A DNA stretch of 11,157 nt from Chloroflexota bacterium (GCA_016199405.1 JACQGS010000054.1:1-11157), one strand, 5' to 3'; counted from the first letter of the stretch, positions 1 through 7,978 are shown. Numbers and translations are program-made. The notes: generated from the letters alone by a model not told the origin.

Positions 1-45
1 CCTCTCCGACAAACTGCTAGACATCAAGAAAACCATTTGGAATTC

Positions 46-78
46 AGACTTTCGAAGTCTCCGAGACTTCGGAAGTCT
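46..78. repeat. Paired 15-bp palindromes
   Basis: Two near-identical palindromes, AGACTTTCGAAGTCT (46-60) and AGACTTCGGAAGTCT (64-78), are separated by CCG. Each can fold on itself and the two can also pair with each other as one imperfect 33-nt palindrome. They sit centrally inside the first inverted-repeat unit (2-130). Not followed by a T-run, so not a classical terminator. Confidence 0.65.
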
Positions 79-140
79 TAAGCAGCAATTTCCAAAAGCA
101 AATCTTAACGTCTATAGCAGGTTGTCGGAGAACGCCAGAG

Positions 141-200
141 AAACCCGTTTTCTTGCCTATGCAGCGTGAAATCAAGCGGGAAAACGCAGAAAACGGGTTT
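141..200. repeat. 12-bp inverted repeat
   Basis: AAACCCGTTTTC at 141-152 is exactly complementary to GAAAACGGGTTT at 189-200, and pairing extends a few bases outward (AGAG at 137-140 against CT at 201-202). The 36-nt loop holds no gene. It forms the inner stem of the second inverted-repeat unit (114-228). Confidence 0.65.
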
Positions 201-262
201 CTGAGTTGATCTCTCCGACGACTGCTAGGTGTGACACAATGGCTGAGTCGTTACACTCGCCG

Positions 263-311
263 AAAATAAAACGAGGCATTCCGGGTTACCCAGAATGCCT
301 CGTCTTTTTTT
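263..311. terminator. Bidirectional intrinsic terminator
   Basis: An 11-bp perfect stem (ACGAGGCATTC at 271-281 with GAATGCCTCGT at 293-303) encloses a loop, GGGTTACCC, that can itself pair. On the plus strand it is followed by TTTTTTT (305-311). On the minus strand it is followed by TTTTATTTT (complement of 263-271). It begins about 20 nt beyond the stop codon of the minus-strand regulator, so it most likely ends the minus-strand operon. It would also stop transcription entering from the left. Confidence 0.88.
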
Positions 312-322
312 GCATTGCGAAT

Positions 323-3300
323 TCAAACCCGCAGATCAATGATTCGCCGATGAAATTCCTGCAGCTCGGGTGAGGGTTCGATCTCCATTTCTTTTTTCAG
401 AATTGTTTTCAGATGCTCGTACGTTTCCAGCGCGGCGGCGCGGTTGCCCATTCGCAGATACGTTTTCATCGTACCTAGCCACGCGGCTTCGAGAAAGGGT
501 TCTTCGATGCAAACCTTATCGAAGGTGCGTAATGCTAATGCAAAATCCCCCATCTCTGCGTGGGCTTGCGCCAAAGACAGCAATGCATAGAGGTACGCCT
601 TTCTCAGACGCTCGCGTTCGATGATCACCCACTGCGCCTCGAACCGCGCGAGGTAATCCCCGTGATAAAGTTCAAGCGCTTGTTGCAGGCGCGGGACGCG
701 TGCGCGCGATGTTGACGCTCGACTCGCTTCTGCCAGACCGCGTTCAAATTCGTCAACGTCAAACCAAAAATTCTCCGGCGTGAGCGCGTACCAGCCGTTC
801 GCAAGCGTGACCGGACAGAGCGCCTTGCGGATGCGCGAGATCGTGAGACGCAGGACCGCATCGGCGCGCGCCGCCGATAAATCTTGCCAGCACAATTCCC
901 ATAATTCCTCGCGCCGTGCGCCTTGTGGATGACGCGAAAGCAGAAAAAGAAAAACCTCCCTGACTTGGGGACGCAACGCGTTAACCTCTGCGCCGCCGAG
1001 AGTGAATCGTTCTTGACCTAAGGTGAAAACTTGAAGGACGGGGGCGGTTCTAGGTCTAGCCGCCGGCGGCAGATAGTGAACTTGAGGAAGGCGAACGCGA
1101 TCCAGTATGCGCTTGAATTTGACTCCAACCTGATCGAGCGTTGCCGCGAGTCTCAACGTGATTTCCGCTCGGCGTCCTTCCACGACCAAGAAATGATCGT
1201 ATCCCAGCAAATCAATCAATTCAGATGTCCGCATCAAATGCGGAATGGCTTGGTCGGATTGACCTAACAAATTCAAGACGTGCGCTAGATTGAACTCGGC
1301 GATTGCTTCCAGGTGCCGATTACCTCCCTGTCGAAAGATAGACGCGGCATCGGGGAGCATCTGGATTGCATTATCCAAACGACCTTGATCCGTCGCGAGG
1401 AGTCCCTGAGTGAGTTTAACCAGACCGAGATCTGCTGATGACGCACTTGGCGTGAGACTTTCTGCTGCCGACTTAATCCATTCATGTGCACGGGCGAACT
1501 CTCCCATCAAACGATAGCAATCCGCCGTGGCGATTTTGCTGTAGAGGACGATGTTGGCATCATGCGTCTGTTGTGCCACCCGCAGACTGTCACCATAGTA
1601 CTGCAATGCTTGTGGATAGTCGGTGTTGTCACGGTGCAAATCCCCAAAGGTTCCGAGAACAATGGCTTCAGCGCGCAGCGCACTGGACACACGCGCCCTC
1701 TGGAGGGCGTCCCGCAAAACCATTTCGGCTTGTTGGGTTTCGCCCTTCAGGCAATACAAGTATCCCAGATTGTTCAGCGTCATCGCTGCCGCGTTTGGAT
1801 CCTGCAGACGTTGCCACAAACTGAGTGTTGCGCTGTGAAACTCAAGAGCTTTTACGAGTTGACCGCTGGCGCGGGCAGTCATACCTAAATCATGATAGAC
1901 GTTTGCTTGCCTGACAAGATCCTCTGTTTGAAGAAAGAGGTCCCGCGCCTGAGTTAAATCCGCGAGTGCGACTGAGAGTTCACCTAGATAATATTCAGAA
2001 ATGCCGCGCATATGCAGATTTGCCGCGCGCAATCGCGTGAGTTGGGGGTGATCAAGTTCGGAGAGCAGAGCAGCAATTTTTTCACTCAGTCCGATGCACT
2101 CGCGGTACCGCCCGAGAATTCTCAGGGCGTCGCCTTCCCACAATAACTTGTCGACTGCCGCCGCGTGGTCGTTGGTTTGGATGAACATCTCGGCGGCGCG
2201 GTCAAAATACAGCAGCGCTTTATCCATATCGCCGCGGTAAAAAAAACTCTTGGCTTGCAGACTCAATAACTGAGGACGCAACTGTACGACTGGCGGTGGA
2301 ATCGCATCCAACCAGGTGGTCATCGTCGAGACCTGCGAATTCGAGCGCAGGGATTCTTCGGCGGATTCCAACGCGCGCGCGGCGTCCTCGGTGCGTCCCA
2401 ATGATAGATAAATCTCGACGACGCGTTCCCATTGTGATTGTTGGGCATAAAGCCGAGCGCACGCCAGTGACAGTTGCACGTGCCAATCCGGTTGGTCGTG
2501 GCGCAAACGTTCTCTGAGGAAATCGCGAAAGAGCGGGTGATAGGTGTACAGGTCTTGACCGCCCAGCCGCGTCAGGAAAAGTTGCTGGTTCTCAAGAACC
2601 CGCAGGTTTTCGCGGGCATTGCTTAGGCGCGGGAGAGAATCCAACATTTCGGGCGAGAGCGGATCGAGAATGGAAGAGCCGAGCAAAAAATGACGCAAGT
2701 CTTCCGATTGACGCGCCAAGACCTGCTCGGCTAAATATTCGTACACGAGTCCGGCTGCAGCGGGCGCCGTGATCGCGCTTTCTACCAATGCGCGCCAACC
2801 GGCTTGATGCCCCATTAACAGCAGCGCGCTGATCCAGCCATCCGTATATTGCGCCAATTCTTGGGCGCGCGCATCGGAAATCGTCAGATCAAAATTTTGT
2901 TGGACCAACGCCTGAATTTCCGGCGCGGTAAATTTGAGTTCATGAATGCTGATGCCGCTCATCTGACCCCGCGCAATCAATAGCGCTTGATCCGGAATGC
3001 GCAGCAAGGTCCGCGAATCGATATAGAGATGACAATTCTCCGCCGCATTCCGGATCAACTGCGCGACCAGTTGGTCAATCAGAGGATTGTGAATCGCATG
3101 ATAATCATCCAGCACGATCGCCAGATGATCCGGCAGACGAAAGAGATCATTGGCAATCAGCGCGATCACCGGCTGAAACGATTCCACCGCATCGCCGGCG
3201 CGCTCGAGCGCGGCTAGCGCGGCGGCGCCGAATTCGGGAATGTGCACCCGCACCGCCGCAATGAGATAGCGGAGAAACGTATGCGGCGCGTTATCAAACT

Positions 3301-3535
3301 CGTCGAGCGCGTACCAGGCGACTGGGAAATCGGCTTCATGCGCGAAATCAATCAGCAGACTGGTCTTGCCGTAGCCCGCCGGCGCGGTGATGAAAAAGAT
3401 TTGCGCGTCGAGGGCGGTATGCAACGTGTCGAGCAGGCGCGGCCGCCGCAGCAACTCATCCCGGCGAGGCGGCAGATGCGTCTTGGCAATGATTAACGGA
3501 GATGGATCGACCCGCGGTGCGGAAGATGGATTCAT
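323..3535 (-). CDS. MalT-like ATPase/TPR transcriptional regulator with C-terminal wHTH-BTAD (SARP-type) domain
   Basis: A 1070-residue, probably cytoplasmic STAND-type activator. A P-loop ATPase is at the N-terminus: Walker A APAGYGKT at 51-58 and Walker B AIVLDDYH at 139-146, as in MalT. Residues about 350-800 are a superhelix of roughly eight TPRs (motifs such as LNNLGYLYCLKGETQQA). The C-terminus is an OmpR-type winged helix (about 833-925, with SRIRKAL near 900) followed by a bacterial transcriptional activator domain (about 930-1068). Family knowledge: ligand and ATP drive oligomerisation and then promoter activation; the target is unknown. The domain order is the reverse of Streptomyces AfsR, where the SARP part is N-terminal. 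It lies 68 nt downstream of the histidine kinase gene on the same strand and is followed by a terminator. It has no receiver domain, so direct phosphorylation by that kinase is not expected. The ATG at 3535 has only a weak ribosome site. Confidence 0.88.
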   Translation of the reverse strand: MNPSSAPRVDPSPLIIAKTHLPPRRDELLRRPRLLDTLHTALDAQIFFITAPAGYGKTSLLIDFAHEADFPVAWYALDEFDNAPHTFLRYLIAAVRVHIPEFGAAALAALERAGDAVESFQPVIALIANDLFRLPDHLAIVLDDYHAIHNPLIDQLVAQLIRNAAENCHLYIDSRTLLRIPDQALLIARGQMSGISIHELKFTAPEIQALVQQNFDLTISDARAQELAQYTDGWISALLLMGHQAGWRALVESAITAPAAAGLVYEYLAEQVLARQSEDLRHFLLGSSILDPLSPEMLDSLPRLSNARENLRVLENQQLFLTRLGGQDLYTYHPLFRDFLRERLRHDQPDWHVQLSLACARLYAQQSQWERVVEIYLSLGRTEDAARALESAEESLRSNSQVSTMTTWLDAIPPPVVQLRPQLLSLQAKSFFYRGDMDKALLYFDRAAEMFIQTNDHAAAVDKLLWEGDALRILGRYRECIGLSEKIAALLSELDHPQLTRLRAANLHMRGISEYYLGELSVALADLTQARDLFLQTEDLVRQANVYHDLGMTARASGQLVKALEFHSATLSLWQRLQDPNAAAMTLNNLGYLYCLKGETQQAEMVLRDALQRARVSSALRAEAIVLGTFGDLHRDNTDYPQALQYYGDSLRVAQQTHDANIVLYSKIATADCYRLMGEFARAHEWIKSAAESLTPSASSADLGLVKLTQGLLATDQGRLDNAIQMLPDAASIFRQGGNRHLEAIAEFNLAHVLNLLGQSDQAIPHLMRTSELIDLLGYDHFLVVEGRRAEITLRLAATLDQVGVKFKRILDRVRLPQVHYLPPAARPRTAPVLQVFTLGQERFTLGGAEVNALRPQVREVFLFLLSRHPQGARREELWELCWQDLSAARADAVLRLTISRIRKALCPVTLANGWYALTPENFWFDVDEFERGLAEASRASTSRARVPRLQQALELYHGDYLARFEAQWVIIERERLRKAYLYALLSLAQAHAEMGDFALALRTFDKVCIEEPFLEAAWLGTMKTYLRMGNRAAALETYEHLKTILKKEMEIEPSPELQEFHRRIIDLRV

Positions 3536-3603
3536 GAGAAAAACTCGAACGTAAATTCAATCGTCAAAGACTAGCGGCGGATCGTCCGCAATATTGGCGG
3601 TGA

Positions 3604-6516
3604 TCATCGCGCCTCCACGGGCACCCACGCCGTGATGCGCGTCCCCGCGCCCGGGCGCGAATCGATTTCCAATCTGCCGCCCAAAAGCCCCAGCCGCTCC
3701 TCGATTCCTAACAGACCGATGCCGGTCGTGCCCGCGCCGCCGCCGCGTGGTCGCTGCGCCATGCCTTGTCCATCGTCTTGCACGGAAAAATAAAGCATGC
3801 GCTCGCGCGTATTCAATTCGACCGAAACTTGTTTCGCATGCGCGTGCTTGAGAATATTCGTCAACGCTTCTTGCAGAAAACGATAGAGCGTCGTTTTCGC
3901 CGGATCGGAGAGTTCCGGAATTTCGATGCTGGGAAAAGCGACCGGCAGCCGCGTCCGCCGCGTAAATTCCGCGCAATGCTCGCGCAAGACCAGATCGAAG
4001 CTGGCCGCATCGAGCGCCGGCGGGCGCAGCGCGCGCGCGAGCCGACGCACGTCTTCCAACGTGGTGTTCGCCATGTCGACCACGTCTGCCATTTGGGCGC
4101 GCAACGTTGCCGGCTTTTTCGGCAGATCGGATTCGATCATCGCCAAGCCGATCGTGAGCGCGGTTAGGGTTTGCCCGGCTTGATCGTGCAATTCGCGCGA
4201 GACGCGCGCGCGTTCGCGCTCTTGCGTATTGATCGCTTGATGCGCGAGCAAGCGCAAACGATTGCGCTGATCGTTGATTTGATCGAATAGCCGCGCGTTT
4301 TGCATTGCCGCCGCGGCTTGCGGCGCGAGCGCCTCGACCATGCGGATGTGCTCGGCGGTAAAAAATCCCGGCGTCGCTTTGTCGCACGACAGCATGCCCA
4401 AGATTTCGCCGCCGGCAATCAGCGGCACGCCCAGCCAGTTGCGAATTTTCTCGCCTTCCGCCAAGCGGTGATTCCAACCCGGATCCAAGTGCGTGTCGGC
4501 AATCGTAACGCTCTCCCGCGCGGAAAAAAGGTGGCGCAAGTGCGGCAAGGTCTTTACATCTAACGTGATCGCGCGAATCACGTCCGGATTGCTCCAGCCG
4601 GTGTACCCGGCGGCGGCGACGACGACGAGCCAATCGCCGCGTTCCAAAAACATGACATTCGCGCCGTCGTAGGGCACCAAGACGCGCAGTTCCGAAAGAA
4701 AAGAATGGAGCACCGTTTGCAAATTCAAACTCGCCGAAAGCGCGCTGCCGGCGCGGCGCAAGGTTTCGGCGATTTGCCGCGCGCGCTGTTCCTGTTCAAA
4801 CAGACGCGCGTTCCGCACCGCGCCGGCGGCTTGCGTCGCCAACAGCGCCAACAACCGTTCGTCGGCTTGGGTAAAGACGCGGGGCGATTCTTGATCTTCC
4901 GCGAGTTGAAGCACGCCGATCAATTCGCCGGCGTACAACATCGGCGCCCCGATCGCCGCGCGCAAATTGACGCGTGCGGTTTTCGCCCAGCGATGTTCCC
5001 ACGTTGCGTAATCCGTCACGCGCACCGGCGCGCGTAACTGCGCGACGCGTCCGCTTAACCCTTCGCCTATCTTTATTCGCATGCCCCGGTTGGTTGGAAT
5101 ACGCGTCGTGTAGGTAATTTCCAGTTCTTGTTGCGCCGGGTCGTAGTGGAACATCGCGCCGTTCGACGAGCGGAGAAGATGTTCCGCGCGTTCGACAATC
5201 GTCTGCAAGAGTTTGGGCAAATCTTGAAGCTCGGCAAAATCGCGCCCGACTTCGTACAGCGCTTGAAATTCACTCGCGCGCCGGGCTAGTTCAACTTCTG
5301 CGCGTTTGCGTTCGGTGATGTCGATCAGCATCGCGATGGCGACCGGCTCTTCAAAGAGCGGGACTGCTTCCATCGAGAGCAGTCCATAAATAATTTCGCC
5401 GGTTTTGCGGCGGAAACGCCCCTCGACGTTGCGGACGCTGCCCGTCTCACGCAATTGGGCGATCACGCCATCCCGGTCGCGGGGATCCGCCCACAGATCG
5501 ATTGCCGAACTTTGCATCAACTCCTCACGCGTGTACCCAAAGAATTCCGCGTAACGCTCGTTCATATCAAGAAAGCGGCCCGTCCGAATTTCGCCAATGC
5601 CGATGCCCGCCGGATTGGCGTGGAAAAACTTGGAAAACTTTTGCTCGGATTTGCGCAGTTCTTCTTCGGCGAGCTTGAGCGCGGTAATATCGCGCCCCAC
5701 GCCTTGAATTTCGACGACCACGCCGTTTTCATCGAGCAACGCGCGATCGATCCATTGCCGCCACCGCACGGTGCCGTTCGGCGCTTCATCGCGGAATTCG
5801 TACGTCTGGATGGGAGTGGCTACGCTAAACGCATCCACGAAATGCCGCAATTGCGCGCGCTGTTCGCCGGCGCGTTGCTCGACGAAATTCGTGCCGATCA
5901 ATTCTGCCGGCGTCTTGCCGAACAGCCGGCTGTACGCGGCATTCACAAACGTCAGCGTGCCGTCCGGCGCATAGCGCGTGATCATTTCGCCGGCATCCTC
6001 CACCAACGCGCGATAACGCGCTTCGCTGGCGCGCAGGGCCTCTGCTGCGCGCTGGCGGTTCGTAATGTCGCGCGCATTGACGATTAAGCCTTGAATGAGC
6101 GGATGCGTCAGTTGATTGTTGCCGCGCAATTCGTACGCGCGATAATCGCCGTCTTTGTGGCGCACGCGTAATTCCATCCGCACGGGCGCGACCCCGCCTT
6201 CCGCGAGGCGTTCTTGCAGCGCATGAATCGCCGCGGGGACATCATCGGGATGAACCAGTTTCAAAACACTCTCCCCGGTCAATTCGTCCGGCGCGTATCC
6301 CAGCAAATGTTGAATCGAGGGGCTGATGTAGCGCAGGGTCGCATCGGGTTGGATCACCGCGATCAAGTCATTGCTGTACTCGGTGAGCGCGCGAAAATAA
6401 TCGGCGCTGTGTTCCTGCGCGCGGCGCGTGGCGGGATCATGAATGCCCGGATGAGGTTCGGTGAGCGCGCGCCACATCTGATCGAGGAAAACCTTGAAGC
6501 GATTGGATTGGGGCAT
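3604..6516 (-). CDS. Soluble PAS-PAS-PAS-GAF-GAF sensor histidine kinase (NarX/HPK7 type)
   Basis: A 970-residue kinase from the ATG at 6516. The frame is open further upstream, but those codons overlap the preceding gene, and this ATG starts 7 nt after its stop. Domains: three PAS (about 41-156, 165-285, 290-405; the third ends in the typical DITERKRAE), two GAF (about 415-570 and 585-745), a HisKA_3 dimerisation helix (ERERARVSRELHD at 767-779, phospho-acceptor His777) and an HATPase_c domain (N-box with Asn887, DDGQGM at 914-919, GIGLLGIEERLG at 932-943). All catalytic elements look intact. No transmembrane segment is visible, so it should sense cytoplasmic signals, possibly redox, gas or small molecules bound by PAS/GAF; ligands cannot be read from sequence. 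This family normally phosphorylates NarL-type regulators, none of which is encoded here. The downstream gene is a MalT/SARP-type regulator. The Shine-Dalgarno is weak, suggesting coupling to the upstream gene. Confidence 0.9.
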   Translation of the reverse strand: MPQSNRFKVFLDQMWRALTEPHPGIHDPATRRAQEHSADYFRALTEYSNDLIAVIQPDATLRYISPSIQHLLGYAPDELTGESVLKLVHPDDVPAAIHALQERLAEGGVAPVRMELRVRHKDGDYRAYELRGNNQLTHPLIQGLIVNARDITNRQRAAEALRASEARYRALVEDAGEMITRYAPDGTLTFVNAAYSRLFGKTPAELIGTNFVEQRAGEQRAQLRHFVDAFSVATPIQTYEFRDEAPNGTVRWRQWIDRALLDENGVVVEIQGVGRDITALKLAEEELRKSEQKFSKFFHANPAGIGIGEIRTGRFLDMNERYAEFFGYTREELMQSSAIDLWADPRDRDGVIAQLRETGSVRNVEGRFRRKTGEIIYGLLSMEAVPLFEEPVAIAMLIDITERKRAEVELARRASEFQALYEVGRDFAELQDLPKLLQTIVERAEHLLRSSNGAMFHYDPAQQELEITYTTRIPTNRGMRIKIGEGLSGRVAQLRAPVRVTDYATWEHRWAKTARVNLRAAIGAPMLYAGELIGVLQLAEDQESPRVFTQADERLLALLATQAAGAVRNARLFEQEQRARQIAETLRRAGSALSASLNLQTVLHSFLSELRVLVPYDGANVMFLERGDWLVVVAAAGYTGWSNPDVIRAITLDVKTLPHLRHLFSARESVTIADTHLDPGWNHRLAEGEKIRNWLGVPLIAGGEILGMLSCDKATPGFFTAEHIRMVEALAPQAAAAMQNARLFDQINDQRNRLRLLAHQAINTQERERARVSRELHDQAGQTLTALTIGLAMIESDLPKKPATLRAQMADVVDMANTTLEDVRRLARALRPPALDAASFDLVLREHCAEFTRRTRLPVAFPSIEIPELSDPAKTTLYRFLQEALTNILKHAHAKQVSVELNTRERMLYFSVQDDGQGMAQRPRGGGAGTTGIGLLGIEERLGLLGGRLEIDSRPGAGTRITAWVPVEAR

Positions 6517-6523
6517 ACATTCT

Positions 6524-7036
6524 TTAGAAATGCTCGCCAGGGGGAATGATGGAAGTTGGATCAACCGTCTTGCGCGTCGCATCCCAAACGCCAATCTTTA
6601 TTCGCTGTCCATCCGCATATTCGAGAAGGTCATAGCGACGGTAGATTTGAAGCAACAGATTCAAGGCGCGGCTGACACCTTTCGGAGAGATGAGCAGAGA
6701 ATAAATCGGCTGTGCGACCTGGCTATAGCCGTGCAGTTGGCTTAGATCACGCAATGTTAGCGTCGTCACTTTGCATTCGACCAAGGCAAGTTTGGCGTTC
6801 TTGCTTCGCACGACTCCCGTCACATCAACGTTGATTTCGTATGTTTCATAATTCGGGAAGAAAGATTCCATTCCTTCGCGTTCCAAAAACCGACTCAGTG
6901 TGATGCGCGAAGTGTCAGCGACGAGGATACCGGATTTTGGAAATCTCTCTTTCAGCACACTTTCAAGCCATGCCCGAACATCAGTATACATGGCGCGTTC
7001 GTTAGTGTATTCGCGCTCTGAATTATTCCGATTCAA
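6524..7036 (-). CDS. Small PD-(D/E)XK nuclease-like protein
   Basis: A 170-residue protein. Residues 65-90 fit a PD-(D/E)XK core: Glu67/Asp71 on a strand (YEINVDVTGVV), then LALVECK with Glu87 and Lys89, followed by a polar helix (DLSQLHGYSQ). This is the fold of many restriction and repair nucleases; the family call rests on the motif only. The start is TTG at 7036, chosen because GAGGAG (7044-7049) lies 7 nt upstream, while the next in-frame ATG (6991) has no ribosome site. The TTG overlaps the end of the LAGLIDADG-like gene by 14 nt, so translation of the two is probably coupled. No DNA-binding domain is evident, which suggests a partner provides specificity. With the adjacent methyltransferase I infer a restriction role. 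An alternative is a VRR-NUC- or Holliday-resolvase-like housekeeping enzyme. Confidence 0.7.
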   Translation of the reverse strand: MNRNNSEREYTNERAMYTDVRAWLESVLKERFPKSGILVADTSRITLSRFLEREGMESFFPNYETYEINVDVTGVVRSKNAKLALVECKVTTLTLRDLSQLHGYSQVAQPIYSLLISPKGVSRALNLLLQIYRRYDLLEYADGQRIKIGVWDATRKTVDPTSIIPPGEHF

Positions 7037-7955
7037 CTTCCAACTCCTCGTTCACATCTTGCACGAGCGGTTTACTACTGGAAGTTTTGACGCATTGTTT
7101 GCATCCGAGGGCGAGGCAAATCTGCCAATACGCGTCAAAGTGTTTCCCACGCACACGCGTGGGCAATGCCGCGTTTTTCTCTTCGGGATGTTTTTTCTTT
7201 TTGTGGATGCGGCGAATGTCCGGGTTTGGGTTGCACTTGATCGTTCTGGATCGTATCTTGCGATCTTGACGCGCGAATTTCCTGAGAGTTTCGTTCTTGT
7301 ACTTGATCGTAAATCCAATAGGTTCGAATGCTTGAGCAAATATTTTTACTTGATGCTCGCGCGACCAATGACTGCCGCCTTGCGGCTCGCGTGTGTTGGA
7401 ATGGCCCCATTGAATCAGTTGAACTGAAACATTGAGTTTTTGTTGAAGGAGAGCGCAAAGTTGAAGCGGCAAAATCCAGTTGTGATTGTGCACTTCCAAA
7501 TAAACGCGGCGGCGTCCGTCAATGTAACGGTTGCTATCGCGAATAAAGCCGCCGACATCGGCAACGCCGCGCATAAACTCAATTTGTATGGCGCGGGGAG
7601 CATTCATAATGCTGGCGGGCACTTGGAATTCCCGATACGACTTGCGTTTGCCCAAATGATATTGAAGGTTACGCCAAGTCACCGGATGCTGAAGAAAACG
7701 GACGGAGAACACAAACAGGTTGCCCGACTGCTCGACCTTGACGAAAGACTCCACCAATTCTTGAATTCGATCACGAATACGATTCACGCCAAGTTGCAAG
7801 TACAATTCTTGGTCGTATCCCGCAACTTGAAGACTTTTAAAAGGAAACTCGATGACGATGCCGCGTTCAGAACCGTGATCGTACAATTGTCCACGCATGA
7901 CGATCAAGCCCAGCAAATACGCGACATCTTCGTCCAGGAAGTTTTCGGTGATCAT
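7023..7955 (-). CDS. LAGLIDADG-fold protein with degenerate catalytic motifs
   Basis: A 310-residue protein with two copies of a LAGLIDADG helix, as in monomeric homing endonucleases: YLLGLIVMRG at 13-22 and FMRGVADVGG at 127-136. In both, the catalytic acid that normally precedes the final Gly is replaced (Arg in the first, Gly in the second), so it likely binds DNA without cutting it, as WhiA-type relatives do. The second half has a typical DNA-contacting strand pattern (RRVYLEVHNHN). A basic C-terminal domain (about 231-288) carries Cys241, His256, Cys280, Cys285 and Cys288 around RGKHFDAYWQICLALGC, possibly metal-binding. The ATG at 7955 is preferred over 7961 because GAGAGGG (7962-7968) is then spaced by 6 nt rather than abutting it. 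It lies between the methyltransferase (23-nt gap) and the PD-(D/E)XK gene (14-nt overlap). Inferred role: specificity or control subunit. Confidence 0.72.
   Translation of the reverse strand: MITENFLDEDVAYLLGLIVMRGQLYDHGSERGIVIEFPFKSLQVAGYDQELYLQLGVNRIRDRIQELVESFVKVEQSGNLFVFSVRFLQHPVTWRNLQYHLGKRKSYREFQVPASIMNAPRAIQIEFMRGVADVGGFIRDSNRYIDGRRRVYLEVHNHNWILPLQLCALLQQKLNVSVQLIQWGHSNTREPQGGSHWSREHQVKIFAQAFEPIGFTIKYKNETLRKFARQDRKIRSRTIKCNPNPDIRRIHKKKKHPEEKNAALPTRVRGKHFDAYWQICLALGCKQCVKTSSSKPLVQDVNEELEVESE
7044..7049 (-). promoter_or_regulatory. Ribosome binding site deciding the TTG start of the PD-(D/E)XK gene
   Basis: On the minus strand GAGGAG lies 7 nt before TTG at 7036, inside the last codons of the upstream LAGLIDADG-like gene. 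The next ATG (6991) lacks any such site. Confidence 0.65.
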
Positions 7956-7961
7956 TTGCAT

Positions 7962-7968
7962 CCCTCTC
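7962..7968 (-). promoter_or_regulatory. Ribosome binding site of the LAGLIDADG-like gene
   Basis: GAGAGGG on the minus strand directly abuts ATG 7961 but is 6 nt from ATG 7955, favouring the second ATG. Confidence 0.5.
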
Positions 7969-7978
7969 GCGCAGTGGA

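Larger units (their letters stand above)
2..228. repeat. Composite inverted-repeat (MITE/REP-like) intergenic region
   Basis: No coding sequence is evident in 1-322. A motif close to CTCCGACAACCTGCTA occurs three times: forward at 2-20 (CTCTCCGACAAACTGCTAG), inverted at 114-130, and forward at 211-228 (CTCTCCGACGACTGCTAG). Neighbouring copies therefore face each other and could form two adjoining long stem-loops, 2-130 and 114-228, sharing the middle copy. Each carries its own inner palindrome (46-78 and 141-200). The arrangement resembles a small non-autonomous element or a REP-type repeat cluster. No transposase or target duplication was seen, so the mobile origin is inferred. Confidence 0.6.

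Noticed and set aside
1..228. CRISPR array from the repeated CTCCGAC-like motif
   Set aside because: Only three copies in alternating orientation with unequal spacing and inner palindromes, unlike direct repeats with uniform spacers.
3577..3589. Short hairpin GCGGA-TCG-TCCGC between kinase and regulator
   Set aside because: Only five base pairs and no following T-run on the minus strand, so not called a terminator.
3557..4633. 358-codon Arg/Ala-rich open frame on the minus strand
   Set aside because: It overlaps the kinase gene in another frame. Its low-complexity Arg/Ala/Gly composition is the usual shadow of GC-rich coding DNA, while the kinase frame has full domain matches.
5455..6087. 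210-codon plus-strand open frame
   Set aside because: Antisense to the PAS domains of the kinase; no recognisable protein and no ribosome site noticed.
6517..6594. Longer 996-residue version of the histidine kinase
   Set aside because: The extra 26 residues overlap the end of the PD-(D/E)XK gene, and the ATG at 6516 sits just after that gene's stop.
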